From contig NC_051131.1 in the NCBI RefSeq assembly GCF_014839805.1, forward strand, positions 14,372,913 to 14,436,912: a DNA stretch of 64,000 nucleotides, in the 5' to 3' direction. Both the position numbers and the translations under genes were made by a program. Shown in pieces: positions 1 through 10,707 of the stretch. How positions within the stretch are numbered: position 1 is the first letter of the stretch; the number at the start of each line of letters is the position of its first letter. This DNA is from Manduca sexta (lineage: Eukaryota; Arthropoda; Insecta; Lepidoptera; Sphingidae). The notes under the pieces were generated by a model that worked only from the letters and a program-made list of their open reading frames with translations, was not told the origin of the DNA and searched no databases.

Positions 1-33
1 GAGCGCGCGCCCGCCGACGCCGCGCTCCACGCC
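1..33 (-). CDS. Possible partial exon, acceptor side, cut by window edge
   Basis: On the minus strand an AT-rich stretch ends in TACGTTTGCAG, a good splice acceptor, with AG at 35-34. It is followed by 33 GC-rich bases read as GVERGVGGRAL, with G or C at every third codon position. The abrupt change from AT-rich to GC-rich DNA at this point fits an intron/exon border. The exon continues beyond the window, so the gene cannot be named. The plus-strand reading, 20 codons ending at the TGA at 61-63, is the alternative. Confidence 0.4.
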
Positions 34-1549
34 CTGCAAACGTACATGTTTAATATTTTATGAAATTGATCTTTTTATACTATGTATTAATCATATTTTG
101 CAGTCTGTACACATAACATATAATATCTCGCAATCAAGGAACATAATGTTATTACACTGAATCAGATTTGTAAAATTCTCAATTAGACAGTTATTCCGAT
201 TTGATTTCCCGAAAACCATCCAACTCGACGCATATTCGTTCGGTACAGGCCTTGATACACACAGTTGATTGAACAGTCGTCAAGTCTTCTTTGTGCTGCG
301 TTCAGCAAAAATTCTATCTAGAACAAATTGACTGGATCACAGCGCGAATCCCGCTAACGGGATATAAAGGAGTTATAAGGTTTGAACGTAATGCAATAGC
401 GGAAAGAGAGAGGGATCAATACATGTAGCAATCGTGCGGATTTTCGATAACCTTTAATCAATGGACTGAACCACATCGTTTTTACATTTGAGGCTTATCT
501 GAAGTGCGCAAATTCTTGTGTGCCAACATGACAGACATTTTGCATACACTTTTATATTCAACATATTAGTATTGGATCATCCATTCAATTAATCTAGTGT
601 AGATGGAATAGTTAGTCTATAGGACTCCCGACTGGGAACAATAGCAATTACCCCAATTCTTTTTATTTAGATTGCGGAATGGTCACTTAAAAAATGCAAA
701 GGGAACCTTTTCAAAATCAAACTGGATTTTGAGGATTTTTTTAATTGTGTCCAAGATAAAAATATTCTTTAATCTTGAATTTTGACGACGCAGCAGGGAA
801 CTGTTTAAATAAAATAGGATGAGAATTATTCATTTTGGATAAGGTTCAATTATATTTTGTTTCGTCTGTTGCCATGTGATCGCTATCTGGACGGCACTGC
901 GCTTACCATCAGGTGCAGTGCAGTCACTTTTTCGTGTCGGAATAAAAAAAATAGAAACTATTCGGAATTGAACAAATTCGGCTACATGTACCCTATTCCG
1001 CCGAATACTGAATATCTAAGAACTACTACTATTCGGCCGAAAACTTATCCGAGTCAAATAATTATTGACAGATTTTTTATTTTATTACGATCTACTTTTC
1101 TTTTTATCATCAAAAATGTAGAATATAATAAATTTCGATTTAATGAGTATAAAAATATCAAGTGTAGAGTAAAAGATTACGACACAGAAAGAAATTTTTT
1201 CTGCGTTTTCGACGGCAAATATTTTATTTCTAATGGACACGGCGTAGCCAGAAACAATCATTTCGATTTAAGTTAAACCACATGCTGTTAAATAAATTAC
1301 TATATTTTCGATATTCGACATAGATCATATATATTTTATACTGTAAAACTGAACCTCTCAACAACCTACATAATAACTCTAATAATTTGGCTCCTGAATG
1401 GACAATTTTACATACTTTTGGACGTTTTCATTAGTACTTCTACAATACTTTTATTTTGGAATTATATACACAATGTATATTAAAATAGAAATATAAGTAT
1501 CTTGCAATGGAAATAAAATTCAAGCAGAAAAAGTTAAAACTTATTTTTT
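34..1549. other. AT-rich non-coding stretch
   Basis: No gene or recognisable element is seen. The open frame at 857-1276 begins with TTG, lies in AT-rich sequence and has no recognisable motif or codon bias, so I do not call it a gene. Confidence 0.5.
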
Positions 1550-1640
1550 ACAACACGCTTTTGTTCCCGGCTGCGCCCACGTGATTTTTTCCGGGACGTA
1601 TATATTTCCCGGGACAAAAAGTAGCCTATGTCTCAATACT

Positions 1641-2942
1641 TAGTCTGGCCATAAATACTGTTACACTTAATTATAAAAAAATATTACATTTGAATTTCGA
1701 ATCTGTCATTTTTATACGATTGTTCATTGTGTTTTCTCATTTTGGCGCCAATACATTGTAAAATATTTTGCGATATTAAAATGGTGTGGGGTGATAAAGA
1801 GAACCGAATCGCTGTGATAGCATTACACAAAGTAGGTATGGAGCCAAATGCAATTTTTAAAACTCTCCATACACTTGGTATTAGTAAAATGTTTGTGTAC
1901 CGGGCTATTAATAGGTACAATGAGACCTCCTCTGTTTGTGACAGAAAAAGATCTGGCCGTCCACGTAGTGTTCGTACGAAAAAGGTGGTCAAAGCAGTAA
2001 GGGAAAGAATTCGAAGAAATCCTGTCCGAAAGCAAAAGATTTTATCTCGGGAAATGAAGATAGCACCTAGAACCATGTCGCGTATTTTAAAAGATGACTT
2101 AGGACTTGCAGCCTATAAGAGACGCACTGGCCATTTCTTAACTGATAATTTAAAGAAGAATAGGGTGGTAAAATCGAAACAACTACTGAAGCGGTACGCA
2201 AAGGGAGGTCACAGAAAAATTTTGTTTACGGATGAGAAAATTTTTACAATTGAGCAACATTTTAACAAACAAAATGACCGTATTTATGCTCAAAGCTCTA
2301 AGGAAGCTTCCCAATTAGTCGACAGAGTGCAACGTGGACATTATCCGACTTCAGTGATGGTTTGGTGGGGTGTTAGCTATGAAGGAGTGACTGAGCCATA
2401 TTTTTGTGAAAAAGGTATCAAAACATCGGCACAAGTGTATCAAGATACCATTCTTGAGAAGGTAGTTAAGCCCCTTAACATCACCATGTTCAATAACCAA
2501 GTATGGTCCTTCCAGCAAGACTCGGCGCCGGGTCATAAAGCTCGGTCCACGCAGTCTTGGTTGGAATCGAACGTTTCGGACTTCATCAGAGCTGAAGACT
2601 GGCCGTCGTCTAGTCCCGATCTTAATCCGCTGGATTATGATTTGTGGTCAGTTTTAGAGAGTACAGCTTGCTCTAAACGCCATGATAATTTGAGTCCCTA
2701 AAACAATCTATACGATTGGCAGTGAAGAATTTTCCCATGGAAAGAGTGCGTGCTTCTATTGATAACTGGCCTCATCGTTTAAAGGACTGTATTGCAGCCA
2801 ATGGAGACCACTTCGAATAAGCTTTTTATATTTTTAATTGTTTTATATTTATGTATTAAACTGACACACTGTAAAAGTAATAAATGTTATTTGCAGTTAA
2901 CAATTTTCTTTTTTCTTTATTACAATATTTATGGCAAGACTA
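1641..2942 (+). mobile_element. maT-type Tc1/mariner transposon, about 1.3 kb, with both ends and TA duplication
   Basis: The left end, TA then GTCTGGCCATAAATACTGTT (from 1643), matches the reverse complement of the right end, TACAATATTTATGGCAAGAC followed by TA (2921-2942). Over about 23 bp there are roughly three mismatches, which gives terminal inverted repeats flanked by the TA target duplication that Tc1/mariner elements make. The length and a single DD37D transposase ORF fit the maT group known in Lepidoptera. The element interrupts an older Helitron-like remnant, so it arrived later. Confidence 0.85.
1781..2820 (+). pseudogene. maT transposase, broken by one 1-nt deletion near the C-terminus
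   Basis: The protein cuts and pastes the transposon through its inverted repeats and would act in the nucleus. From ATG 1781 (MVWGDKENR) there is an N-terminal helix-turn-helix region, including RKRSGRPRSVRTKK, and then the catalytic core. The catalytic aspartates are visible: D151 (LFTDEK), D247 (QQDSAPGH) and D285 (DLNPLDYDLW). The last two are separated by 37 residues, the DD37D signature. Near 2690-2693 one base of a glutamate codon is missing, giving a premature TAA at 2699-2701. The other frame then continues without stops, through a readable C-terminus (WPHRLKDCIAANG), to a TAA at 2818-2820. A TTG at 1727 lies in frame upstream, but the ATG matches where maT proteins begin. The copy is probably inactive by this lesion alone. 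Confidence 0.85.
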
Positions 2943-3044
2943 GGTATATGTACTTACCAAGTTTCATTAAAATCCGTTGTGTAGTTTTTGAGCTTATCGC
3001 GTTCAGACAAGCCGACAGATGTGGCGAGGACTTGTCTATATCTA

Positions 3045-3866
3045 TCTATACTTATAATAAATTTGTAGAGAGGTCAATTCTGTACATGAAATATATTTCC
3101 AAAATAACTGGGGGTGATTAGGGATCGATGCTGATGCCAAAAATGCAATTAGTAAAAATTTTGTCTGTCTGTCTGTATAACTGTTATAGAAACAAAAACT
3201 ACTCGACGGATTTTAACGAAACTTGGTACAATTATTTTTCATACTCCTGAGCTGGTTATAGTATACTTTTCATCACGCTACAATTAATAGGAGCAGAGCA
3301 GTGAAGGGAAATGTTGGGAAAACGGGAGAAGTTACTCCATTTTTCAAGCTTCCGTCGCGTGTGCAACCTTAATGGTTAAAACTACACAGAAACCATGTAT
3401 GACGGAAATGTTCTCCTTAAAATTATATAAAAAATATCCAACCACAGCATATGTCTATATTTTATGGTTGACTCACAATAACACGTGTAACTCCCGATAG
3501 CTTAGCAGTTCGAAGCTTTCTCATTATATTTGTCTACTCTTACGTTTATAACACTCTCAGTCATCCTTAATTGAAAAATTAACATTATTAATTAAATATT
3601 CCATAAAAAAGAATCATAGAAATCGGTATAAAAAACATCAAAGTTATACATGAAATACGCTAATAATAAGCCATCACGCGTGAATGCTGAATCATGCTAT
3701 ATGCTTCCTTCGATTTCGATCACCAGGATCCCATCATTAGACCCTGACCGGACAATCGGACCACCTGCATACCACCATACATTAAAAAAACATCCCCACA
3801 AATTGAGCACCTCCTCCATTTTAGAAATCCGAAATCCACGCGGGCGAAGCTGCGGGCGGAAGCTAG
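3045..3866 (+). mobile_element. Helitron-like non-autonomous element, family A, copy 1 (822 bp)
   Basis: It begins A|TCTATACTTATAATAAAT and ends GGGCGGAAGCTAG|T, matching the 5'-TC...CTRR-3' ends inserted between A and T that are expected of Helitrons. No terminal inverted repeat or target duplication is seen and no ORF is credible. Copies occur at 7638-8136, 17327-18167 and 58861-59465. A run of GTCTGTCT and a GC-rich 3' stretch (GCGGGCGAAGCTGCGGGCGG) are shared by all. It has no Rep/helicase gene, so it would depend on an autonomous partner. Assignment to Helitrons rests on the termini. Confidence 0.7.
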
Positions 3867-4858
3867 TGTTTTTTATAATAAAAGTTTAGGGAACAAGCCA
3901 AGTATATCAACTTATTTATGAACCCTGTTTAAGACAAATACTGGACACAAAATGGAAAATGTAGGTGCATTAAATAAATGTTCGAAATTTAAAAATTATA
4001 ATCAAAAAGATTTTCTTTTCGAAATATGCAGGGAAGCCACTTGGTTGCAGAGTTTGGGATTATCTTACGCAAAAAGTTGAGAGATTCTTGTAAGTTTTCA
4101 GTTCTTTTTTTTTTATTATATTACAATAATTAGTAATATAATAAAAAAAAAATTGTAATTTCTGGGTATGTTGGAAGCTGTGACGCAGTCAACGCGAAAT
4201 CACGGAGGCTATGAACATGCAACCAAGCGTGATTTGCCGATTGCAGAGCACACTACAGGGCTACAGGAGATGTAGCCAAACATTATAAGGATACAGGGTC
4301 TCTAATCAGAGACAAAACTGTATTTTGCAAAATGAGGCAAAGAAGCAGCCCTAGATTACATCTCCCCAGTTGGTACGAAGACTATAGTCCCAGCACCAAG
4401 TGGTTACAAATACTAAATAGCTAGAAGGTTACAGGAAGTCAATCTTCATGTCAATCATGCTTGCAGATCGCTAAGATTTCAAGCCTTGCAACATGTTAAT
4501 TGTGGGCGTCGTTTATTGAAATGAAATGATGATTGGGAAAAAACGTGGGATTTGCAGGGGAGGAGAACTTTTAGTCATTTTCCCCAACATTTTAAACACA
4601 AAAGAAAACATTTTTTTTACATGTTTCTAGACTATGGAGCCTTGTTCCACAGGCAACAACTGATAACCTATTTTCAGTATGCCATGCCAATCTCAATTTG
4701 CTAACACTTTAGGAAGTCCAACAGATTATTAAGAAGTAAAACTATTTTACAGATTTTATTGCAGTTTCTATATATTTTCTCCCAATGTTTATTAAAAAGT
4801 TGTTAGCAATATTCTTTTTGATTCATTTTTACTTATACTTTAGATTTATAATTTACAT
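3867..4858. other. Non-coding stretch, no assigned feature
   Basis: AT-rich sequence with several poly-T and poly-A runs. I see no supported ORF. It may contain eroded repeats, but nothing has recognisable ends. Confidence 0.4.
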
Positions 4859-5129
4859 CATTGATTCCCAAAGAGGTCCAAGTTGACCCCAAAGATCCAC
4901 GGGAGACTTGAGGGGGTCTACGTTGGCATGACCAAAAAATAGGAGTCCACAATTCGAAAGCAGTGGTCCACAAAAATTTTTCTGGTTTAATGGTAATGTT
5001 CTAAAGTGTTGGCTTGACTTTATCTATCAATGTAGGCTAATAATATGGAAAGGGGTTATAAGAGGCACGGTGACCCCAACATAACTATCTAGATGCCGGT
5101 GACAAGAAAAAAATGTTTGGGAACCTTTT
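4859..5129. mobile_element. hAT-type MITE, 271 bp, perfect 8-bp target duplication
   Basis: The left end CATTGATTCCCAAAG resembles the hAT consensus terminus (CAGTGGTTCCCAAAC-like). The right end TTTGGGAACCTTTT is its imperfect inverted complement. The 8-bp sequence ATTTACAT lies directly on both sides (4851-4858 and 5130-5137), the duplication length typical of hAT elements. There is no coding capacity. Confidence 0.8.
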
Positions 5130-6489
5130 ATTTACATAATAAACTTGTGTTTGTTGGTTCAAATAACAGTGTTAATTTTTTTTCACTAACAATCCTCTTA
5201 TTAAATTGCAAAATTAAAATGAATATTTAATTACACTTCTGTTGATGCATAACATCTAATACAAAAAATATATATAATTTAAAATATTGTGTATCTTTCC
5301 CTTGTTCTCTAGACTTAGTTGAGTATTATATATTTTTTAGAAATTTTTGAGGGGAACTATCCTACATAATTGTTGTCTAACTTTAGCCTTTTAGGCAGCA
5401 CATGCAATGGATGCTCTTAAAAGGAATAGTAGCCTAAGACCTTCCTTGATAAGTGGACTAACCAAAACTAAAAGATTTTTTTTTATTGGAACCAGTAGTT
5501 CCTCATATTAACACATTCAAACAAACTCTTGCTTGTTATACTTGCACACCTTCAGGTAAATTATATGCTATTTTTTTTTGTTACTTGTTTGTCTCTGTAA
5601 AAGAATTCTTCCAAAATGCTATACTACCCCAATTTATGTGTGTATGCTAAGTGAAATTATCCTTTTTTTTGTGAGACTCCTGTGACATTTTAGTGTCAAA
5701 ACAAATGGACTAATTTAAATTAATTTTCAAAAGCTGTTTGAGAATTTGAAGATCATCGGCTCATTTCCTACTTAAAAAATGGGCGACACCAACTTTGACA
5801 GCTCTGATTGATTTGAAACTTCATGTACTGCTAATCCAGTAGTATTACCAAAACATATCAAACTTGAGCCAATACTACAGAATCAAATATTCTGTGGGAT
5901 ACCCGACTCCTCAGCAGTTTAGAGCACATGTTTTCAACCATCTCACAGATGGTGATGACGATAGCTGATATCAAACCATAGGAATACCATCTGACCTTTG
6001 AATATTACAAAGCAATGCATAACACAACACTGCATTGTGCTTATCATTCTGATTGAAATTTATTGAAAAAGGATGTTGACTGATCATATGTCTTAGAAAG
6101 ATAGCAATGCAATAATGATTAACATTTTCAAGCTTTTTCTAATAATCATGGAGAATTATAATTTTTTGCAATAAACACAAGTAAAATAGGGAAATCATAT
6201 AACACCAACTGATTGGGAGTAGTTATTAACATCATTTTTGGACAAGTCATTCCAAAACATTTCGAGTTCCAGAATAGGGCGGTGGTGTACTGTTTACAGA
6301 TGAGGTCCAGAGCGGTTAGCCGAGCTGACCACTCCACTGAGGAGGTTGCAAGGTAAACCAAGTTTCTTGCAATTAAATCAGTCTACTGGTAACTATACAT
6401 ATAACAGCAACTATGCCGCACGGAGGCCAGCGTCGAAGTGTATATCTAGCGAGTGGCGGCAGATGCGAATGGTCAATTGTTATGCGTAC
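5130..6489. other. AT-rich non-coding stretch with old repeat pieces
   Basis: Mostly unassigned. A short eroded piece of Helitron-like family B lies at 5488-5548. The minus-strand frame at 6146-6361 has no recognisable motif and is not called. Confidence 0.4.
5488..5548 (-). repeat. Eroded 5' fragment of Helitron-like family B
   Basis: The words GGAACCAGTAGTTCCTCATA, then ACATTCAAACAAACTCTT follow the same order as the end of the elements at 34863-36191 and 51125-52272 (CCGGTAGTTCCTGAGATTAG, then GCGTTCAAACAAAC and CTCTT). Only this segment is preserved. Confidence 0.55.
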
Positions 6490-6549
6490 CATGAGTTGCG
6501 GGGATGCACTGAGATCGGACGGCGCGGCGAGCTCATCGCGTCCGTTCAT
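6490..6549 (-). CDS. Candidate first coding exon, minus strand (20 codons, phase 0)
   Basis: Reading the minus strand, CACAACATGAACGG gives an insect-like start context at 6549-6547. The 20 codons from it (MNGRDELAAPSDLSASPQLM) end at ATG|GTACGC, an acceptable splice donor. The exon is GC-rich in otherwise AT-rich DNA and lies 253 bp from a second candidate first exon pointing the other way. If real, the gene runs leftward. Its phase-0 end is compatible with the phase-0 acceptor fragment at 33-1, though intervening exons cannot be excluded. The protein is not recognised. A chance ORF is the main alternative. Confidence 0.4.
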
Positions 6550-6802
6550 GTTGTGACATCTCGAGTTGATAATACACTGCTACCAATTCGTTATAAAAAT
6601 AATCACTGCACGCACTCCACTTATTCACCGGTCTAGCATCGAAAACACAAACTATGAATTGCACGTATTTCAATAAGATTCCTAATTACACTATCAATAA
6701 AATAAAACGTGTCCAATGTCACACTTGTCTTTTGAAAAACTTTATCTTTTCACTGTAACACAGTCATAACTGTCGCAGTCTGCCGATCCGCCGTAAACAA
6801 CA
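6550..6802. promoter_or_regulatory. Candidate bidirectional promoter between divergent first exons
   Basis: The 253-bp interval separates two ATGs in good Kozak-like contexts on opposite strands. No TATA box is evident. Its role is inferred from the two flanking exon candidates and would fall if either is wrong. Confidence 0.35.
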
Positions 6803-6922
6803 ATGGACAAATACAACACGGCGGCCATATTGTACGACATAAAGGAAAGAAGTTCGCGTCATGTCGCCGAGTTGAAATTAATCCCTTCCGAATATCAAGA
6901 TCAGTTAGCATCACAGGTTGTG
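6803..6922 (+). CDS. Probable first coding exon of an unrecognised gene (40 codons, phase 0)
   Basis: CAACAATGG gives a strong start context. The 40 codons begin MDKYNTAAILYDIKERSSR, include a charged KERSSRHVAELKLIPSEYQ stretch and end at GTTGTG|GTATGT, a strong donor. A second possible donor six bases earlier, CAG|GTTGTG, would also leave phase 0. Codon choice and the mix of charged and hydrophobic residues look like real protein. Without splicing the frame would stop after 58 codons. I cannot identify the downstream exons: the following 6 kb is mostly repeats, so the intron is either long or filled with transposons. Function unknown. Confidence 0.6.
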
Positions 6923-7149
6923 GTATGTTTTAAGGGATTTTACAGGTTTCTGCAACTTGTCTACTATCATATTTTGTAATTATAATGACTTCTCTGGGAA
7001 AAAGTAGATTCAGTAGATTCCACTGCTCACATAGACAAGTAAGCGAGCGATATATTTCATTTAGTATCGAATATCGATACTTTGCTTCATAAGTCACCTA
7101 TATATAGGTACATATATAAAAATAAAATTATAGACTTTATGTATCTGTA

Positions 7150-7560
7150 TCTATATATATAAAAATGAATTGCTGTTCGTTAGTCTCGCTAAAACTCGAG
7201 AACGGCTGAACGGATTTATCTTATCTTGGTCTTGAATTATTCGTGGAGGTCTAGGGAAGATTTAAAAGGTGAGAAAAATTCGAATAATTGCCGGGAAAAT
7301 CCTCAAAACAGCATTTTTCTATTTCCCATACAAACGTTTTCTAACTAATACGTAGAGTCAATTTGAGCTTTATTGCTATTGTATAAAGTTCACTGTTGTC
7401 TAAGCAATGTAGGTGTGTTCCTAACATCAAAGCAGTGTGCGTTGGAGCACAGAATATAATAATGTAATGTCGCGTTCTGAAACTCAACAAAAGTGATATC
7501 GCGGACCCGACTAAATTGAACAGTCACAAAATTTAATATATCATTAGTTATTTGGTTGGC
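7150..7560 (+). mobile_element. Helitron-like element of a third type, 5' part
   Basis: It begins A|TCTATATATATAAAAATG, then AATTGCTGTTCGTTAGTC and CTCGAGAACGGCTGAACGGA, a 5' end common in lepidopteran Helitron-like repeats. The 3' boundary is not clear and a terminal CTAG is not found before the next element, so this copy seems truncated or eroded. The end coordinate is approximate. Confidence 0.5.
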
Positions 7561-7637
7561 TTCACGATATTATTTCTTTTGTTTTACTTTAAAATGCATG
7601 TTTTCGTTATGGACAATTTTTGAGCTACTTTTGCATA

Positions 7638-8136
7638 TCTATACTTATAATAAATCTGTAGAGAGGTCAATTCTGTACATGAAATATATTTTCAAAAATA
7701 ACTGGGGGTGATTAGGGATCGATACTGATGCTAAAAATGCAATTAGTAAAATTTTTGTCTGTCTGTCTGTATAACCGTTATAGAAACAAAAACTACTCGA
7801 CGGATTTTAACTTAACTTGGTACAATTATTTTTCATACTCCTGAGCTGGTTATAGTATACTTTTCATCACGCTACAATTAATAGGAGCATAGCAGTGATG
7901 GAAAATGTTGGGAAAACGGGAGAAGTTACTCCATTTTTAAGCTTCCGTCATTTCGTGTGCAACCTTAATGGTTAAAAGTTCCTTCGATTTCACCAGGATC
8001 CCATCATCAGACCCTGACCGGACAATCGGACCACCTGCATACCACCATAAATTAAAAAAACATCCCGACAAATTGAGCACCTTCTCCATTTTTAAAACCC
8101 GAAATCCACGCGGGCGAAGCTGCGGGCGGAAGCTAG
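7638..8136 (+). mobile_element. Helitron-like family A, copy 2 (499 bp, internally deleted)
   Basis: It has the same ends as the element at 3045 (A|TCTATACTTATAATAAAT and AGCTAG|T). Relative to that copy it lacks about 320 bp in the middle: the sequence jumps from AATGGTTAAAA directly to TTCCTTCGATTTC. It is otherwise very similar, so it is an internal deletion derivative. Confidence 0.7.
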
Positions 8137-8742
8137 TATTAAATATTTTTGGATAAAAATTGACTGTTTGACGTCAGAAATTAATAATCGAGAGTAAAAA
8201 AAGAGTTTATGTGTGTGCAATTCACAGACAGCAGAATTTAACATCTAAAAAGTAGACTACGAGAGATAGAGATGGATATACAGTATCAGGAGAATTAGGA
8301 TATATGTAAAGTTTATTATTTTAGCATAATATTAAAACATACTTGCAAATTATTATATTAGTGACATCAAATAATAAACAGAAATAAAAAGACTGAAATA
8401 ATACAACACGCTTGCTTTATACTAGAGCTTTGTAATATGTAGGCGTAAACACATGTATTAAACTTAAACATATACCAACAAAAGAATAAAAATATAGCTA
8501 GCAGGCTGGTTTAACGCTGTTTCTTTCCCAAATATCATGATGCATTTTCGTTTCATCAAGTTCCAAATTACAACGATTCTAAAGAATTTTCACTTAAAAC
8601 ATTTTTTGTCTATTTATCTAAAAAATATAAAGTATTATTCTATTTTATATGCTCATTTCATTCAAATTGGCCACAGATTCAATAGATACTCAATTATAGT
8701 ATAAAAATTTGTAAATCTCAGAACCACACTACCATACGCCAC
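8137..8742. other. AT-rich non-coding stretch, nothing recognised
   Basis: There are no ORFs of note and no repeat ends that I can define. Confidence 0.4.
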
Positions 8743-9660
8743 TGTAGAGGAACAAATGGTTGCGTTCCTCTATAGAGGGGGAAGATTCCCAGTCAGGCAA
8801 ATGTTGCGCCTGACCGGCCGCGGCCCCTCCGATGCGACGGTTCCTATTCGGAGATGGTATATATGCAACGCGTCGCTCAAATTGTGCAAGCGTGATTCAG
8901 GATCGACGTCGCCATCTATCGTGATTGCTGTGTGATATCACTGTAGTTGCGTCACTGCATCGATTCTCTTGCAGTTCCGGCGATGTTGACAAGATGGCGG
9001 TGTATGCATCGATTGTACCGCCACACGCTGTATGATAAATGTTCGGTGCTATAGAGCAGAGTATCAGGTGGACCGCCTTGTGGAATGGGGGCGTTTGGAG
9101 AATTCCACCACGGTATCCCCTGCCTGTCGTAAGAGGCGACTAATAGGGGCCACGAAGGGGGTCGTCGGCGGACAGCAGGGGGCTGTCCGCCCTAGGGCAT
9201 TTTTGTGCATTTTTTGCACATCTTTCGATTGACCCCCAGGATGGACGGCAGTGTGTTGTTGGCCTCATACTGTCGTAGACGCCGAGGGCGTCCTTCGGTG
9301 CGCGAGGGCTTCTGAGAATAGGAGACGGGCCGCAAGGCGGCACCGCGCAGGGGCGGCTGCGGTCGCAGACTTAGACACTTCAACGTCAGAGGAAGCCCGC
9401 AGCCGTCCCAAATGCGCCGAAGAGGGCCACCGCGGAGTTTTAGCTGGTAGGCCTTGCATAGGCTTAAGTTGTATATAGGGTTAGGGACTCGGCCCAGCGG
9501 TCGCCCACCATCGGTCGGTCACCATCAAATCCAGGCGGCTCAAAGCCGGGTCGTAAGGCACGGTTACCCCAGCATAACCGCTCAGTCGCCCCCCACGAAG
9601 GCTGGGCGGTAGTAATAAGGCATTTTCTCCGCGAAACCTAAAATAAAAAAAAGTGCATCA
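8743..9660 (+). repeat. GC-rich block, probable retroelement fragment
   Basis: A GC-rich island stands in AT-rich surroundings. It contains a small inverted repeat (GAGGAAC...GTTCCTC at about 8750-8775), a TATA-like GGTATATATGC near 8855, and CGGTATCCCCTGCCTGTCGT followed by AAGAGGCGACTAATAGGGGC (9111-9150), a motif I associate with lepidopteran non-LTR retrotransposon sequences. It ends near AAAATAAAAAAAAGTGC, which could be an A-rich tail. Frames in it are short and show no reverse transcriptase motif. Class and borders are uncertain. Confidence 0.4.
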
Positions 9661-10302
9661 GGTGGAAAGGAGAGGGAACTGCATTCCACCCGGGGGAGGA
9701 CCTGCAAGAACATGCTAGTAGTATAATAAACTACTATTAAATACCAATGTGTCTATTTTGTGATGTACATTTTTAAACTACTAAAACTTATATAATAAAC
9801 TCGATAGGTTCAATTCTGATGTTTCGTGAAATAAGGAAGGTATAGGTATTTAATACTATTAATTACGAAGGTATATAACATAATAATAATCATGCCAATC
9901 TCACTTAATGTTTGAGCTATTTTATCATAACTAATAATTAGAACTGGCAAGAACTTCTAAGGTTGAAAAAGAATCAAATTGAATTATATATTTGTAAGCA
10001 TAGATAGTTTACAGGTGTTATTGAAATACATATTGTTCATTATGCTTTTCCGTTGAAGAAGAAAAACTGGAAACAATTAAGAAATGTCAATCGAATGTCC
10101 ACAAATTTACGAATTAGTCGGGGTACAGTCTTTGCATACAATATGTATAAATTTGTAATAAAATCTCATTGGCTGTACTATTTGTATGTGGATGGTTTTG
10201 ATGACATTAAAACGGAACATTTTAAAAAAGAAACATATTAGTAAAATGTACTTTTCAGCAATTTTTCATTTATTTTTCTTTCTGTCAAAATTAGTAAAAA
10301 AA
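9661..10302. other. Non-coding stretch with one dispersed repeat
   Basis: AT-rich. It holds the repeat at 9967-10046. The frame at 10053-10241 is not supported as a gene. Confidence 0.35.
9967..10046 (+). repeat. Dispersed repeat, copy 1
   Basis: It contains ATTTGTAAGCATAGATAGTT, then TACAGGTGTTAT, and matches 14306-14400 (ATTTGTAAGCATAGATACTT, then TACAGGTGTTAT) over about 80 bp. The TTTACAGGTGTTAT word recurs near 16000. Its family is unknown. Confidence 0.5.
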
Positions 10303-10707
10303 CGAAAAATATGCATCGCAGACCGCGAAATTTTTGGACCTAATGCAGTGTCAGTAAGGTTTAAGCGTTTTTAATCTGGGAATTTTGATGTCATAGATGC
10401 AGCTAAGTCATTTTTAAATAATGATAGCAATTTTGATAAATTTGAGGTAGATCAACATATCCATAGATACGATGTAGCTGAAGAACTTAGAATTAACCAC
10501 AAAACAGTTTTGACCCATATGACAAAAAACACACAGAAGCTCGATATTCGGATGCTACACGAGCTTACTGAAAGAAACTTAATAAACCGCGTACTCATTT
10601 GCAATTCTTTATTGTGACGTAATGAAACCGAAACGGTTTTGAAGAGATTGCAACAAAAACGTACGAAAAAGACTGTGGTCAAAGGTCTCAAACTAAACCT
10701 GGGTTAA
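10303..10707 (+). pseudogene. Decayed mariner transposase fragment
   Basis: One frame, interrupted by stops, carries hallmarks of a mariner transposase N-terminal half: EIFGPNAVSVR, then SGNFDVIDA, YDVAEELRINHKTVLTHM, and HELTERNLINRVLICNSLL followed by RNETETVLKRL. These are the second helix-turn-helix and linker regions. In-frame stops at 10372-10374 and 10615-10617 (the latter TGA where RNE needs an arginine codon) and a short deletion after AVSVR show decay. The catalytic DDE/D domain is missing after 10707, as the frame runs into unrelated sequence. It differs from the maT element at 1641 and is much older. Confidence 0.8.

Larger units (their letters stand above)
1550..3044 (-). repeat. 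Old Helitron-like remnant (family B type), split by the maT insertion
   Basis: Positions 1550-1640 (a pattern like CTTTTGTTCCCGGCTGCGCC, then CCCGGGACAAAAAGTAGCC) and 2943-3044 (CCAAGTTTCATTAAAATCCG, then TAGTTTTTGAGCTTATCGCG) align in order with the 3' part of the elements at 34863 and 51125, read in the same orientation. The maT element and its TA duplication separate the two halves. This copy is eroded: its terminal CTAG is not preserved. Confidence 0.6.

Noticed and set aside
8743..9030. Solo LTR bounded by TG...CA
   Set aside because: A TGTAGAGG start and a TATA-like word are present, but no matching end, second LTR or credible target duplication was found.
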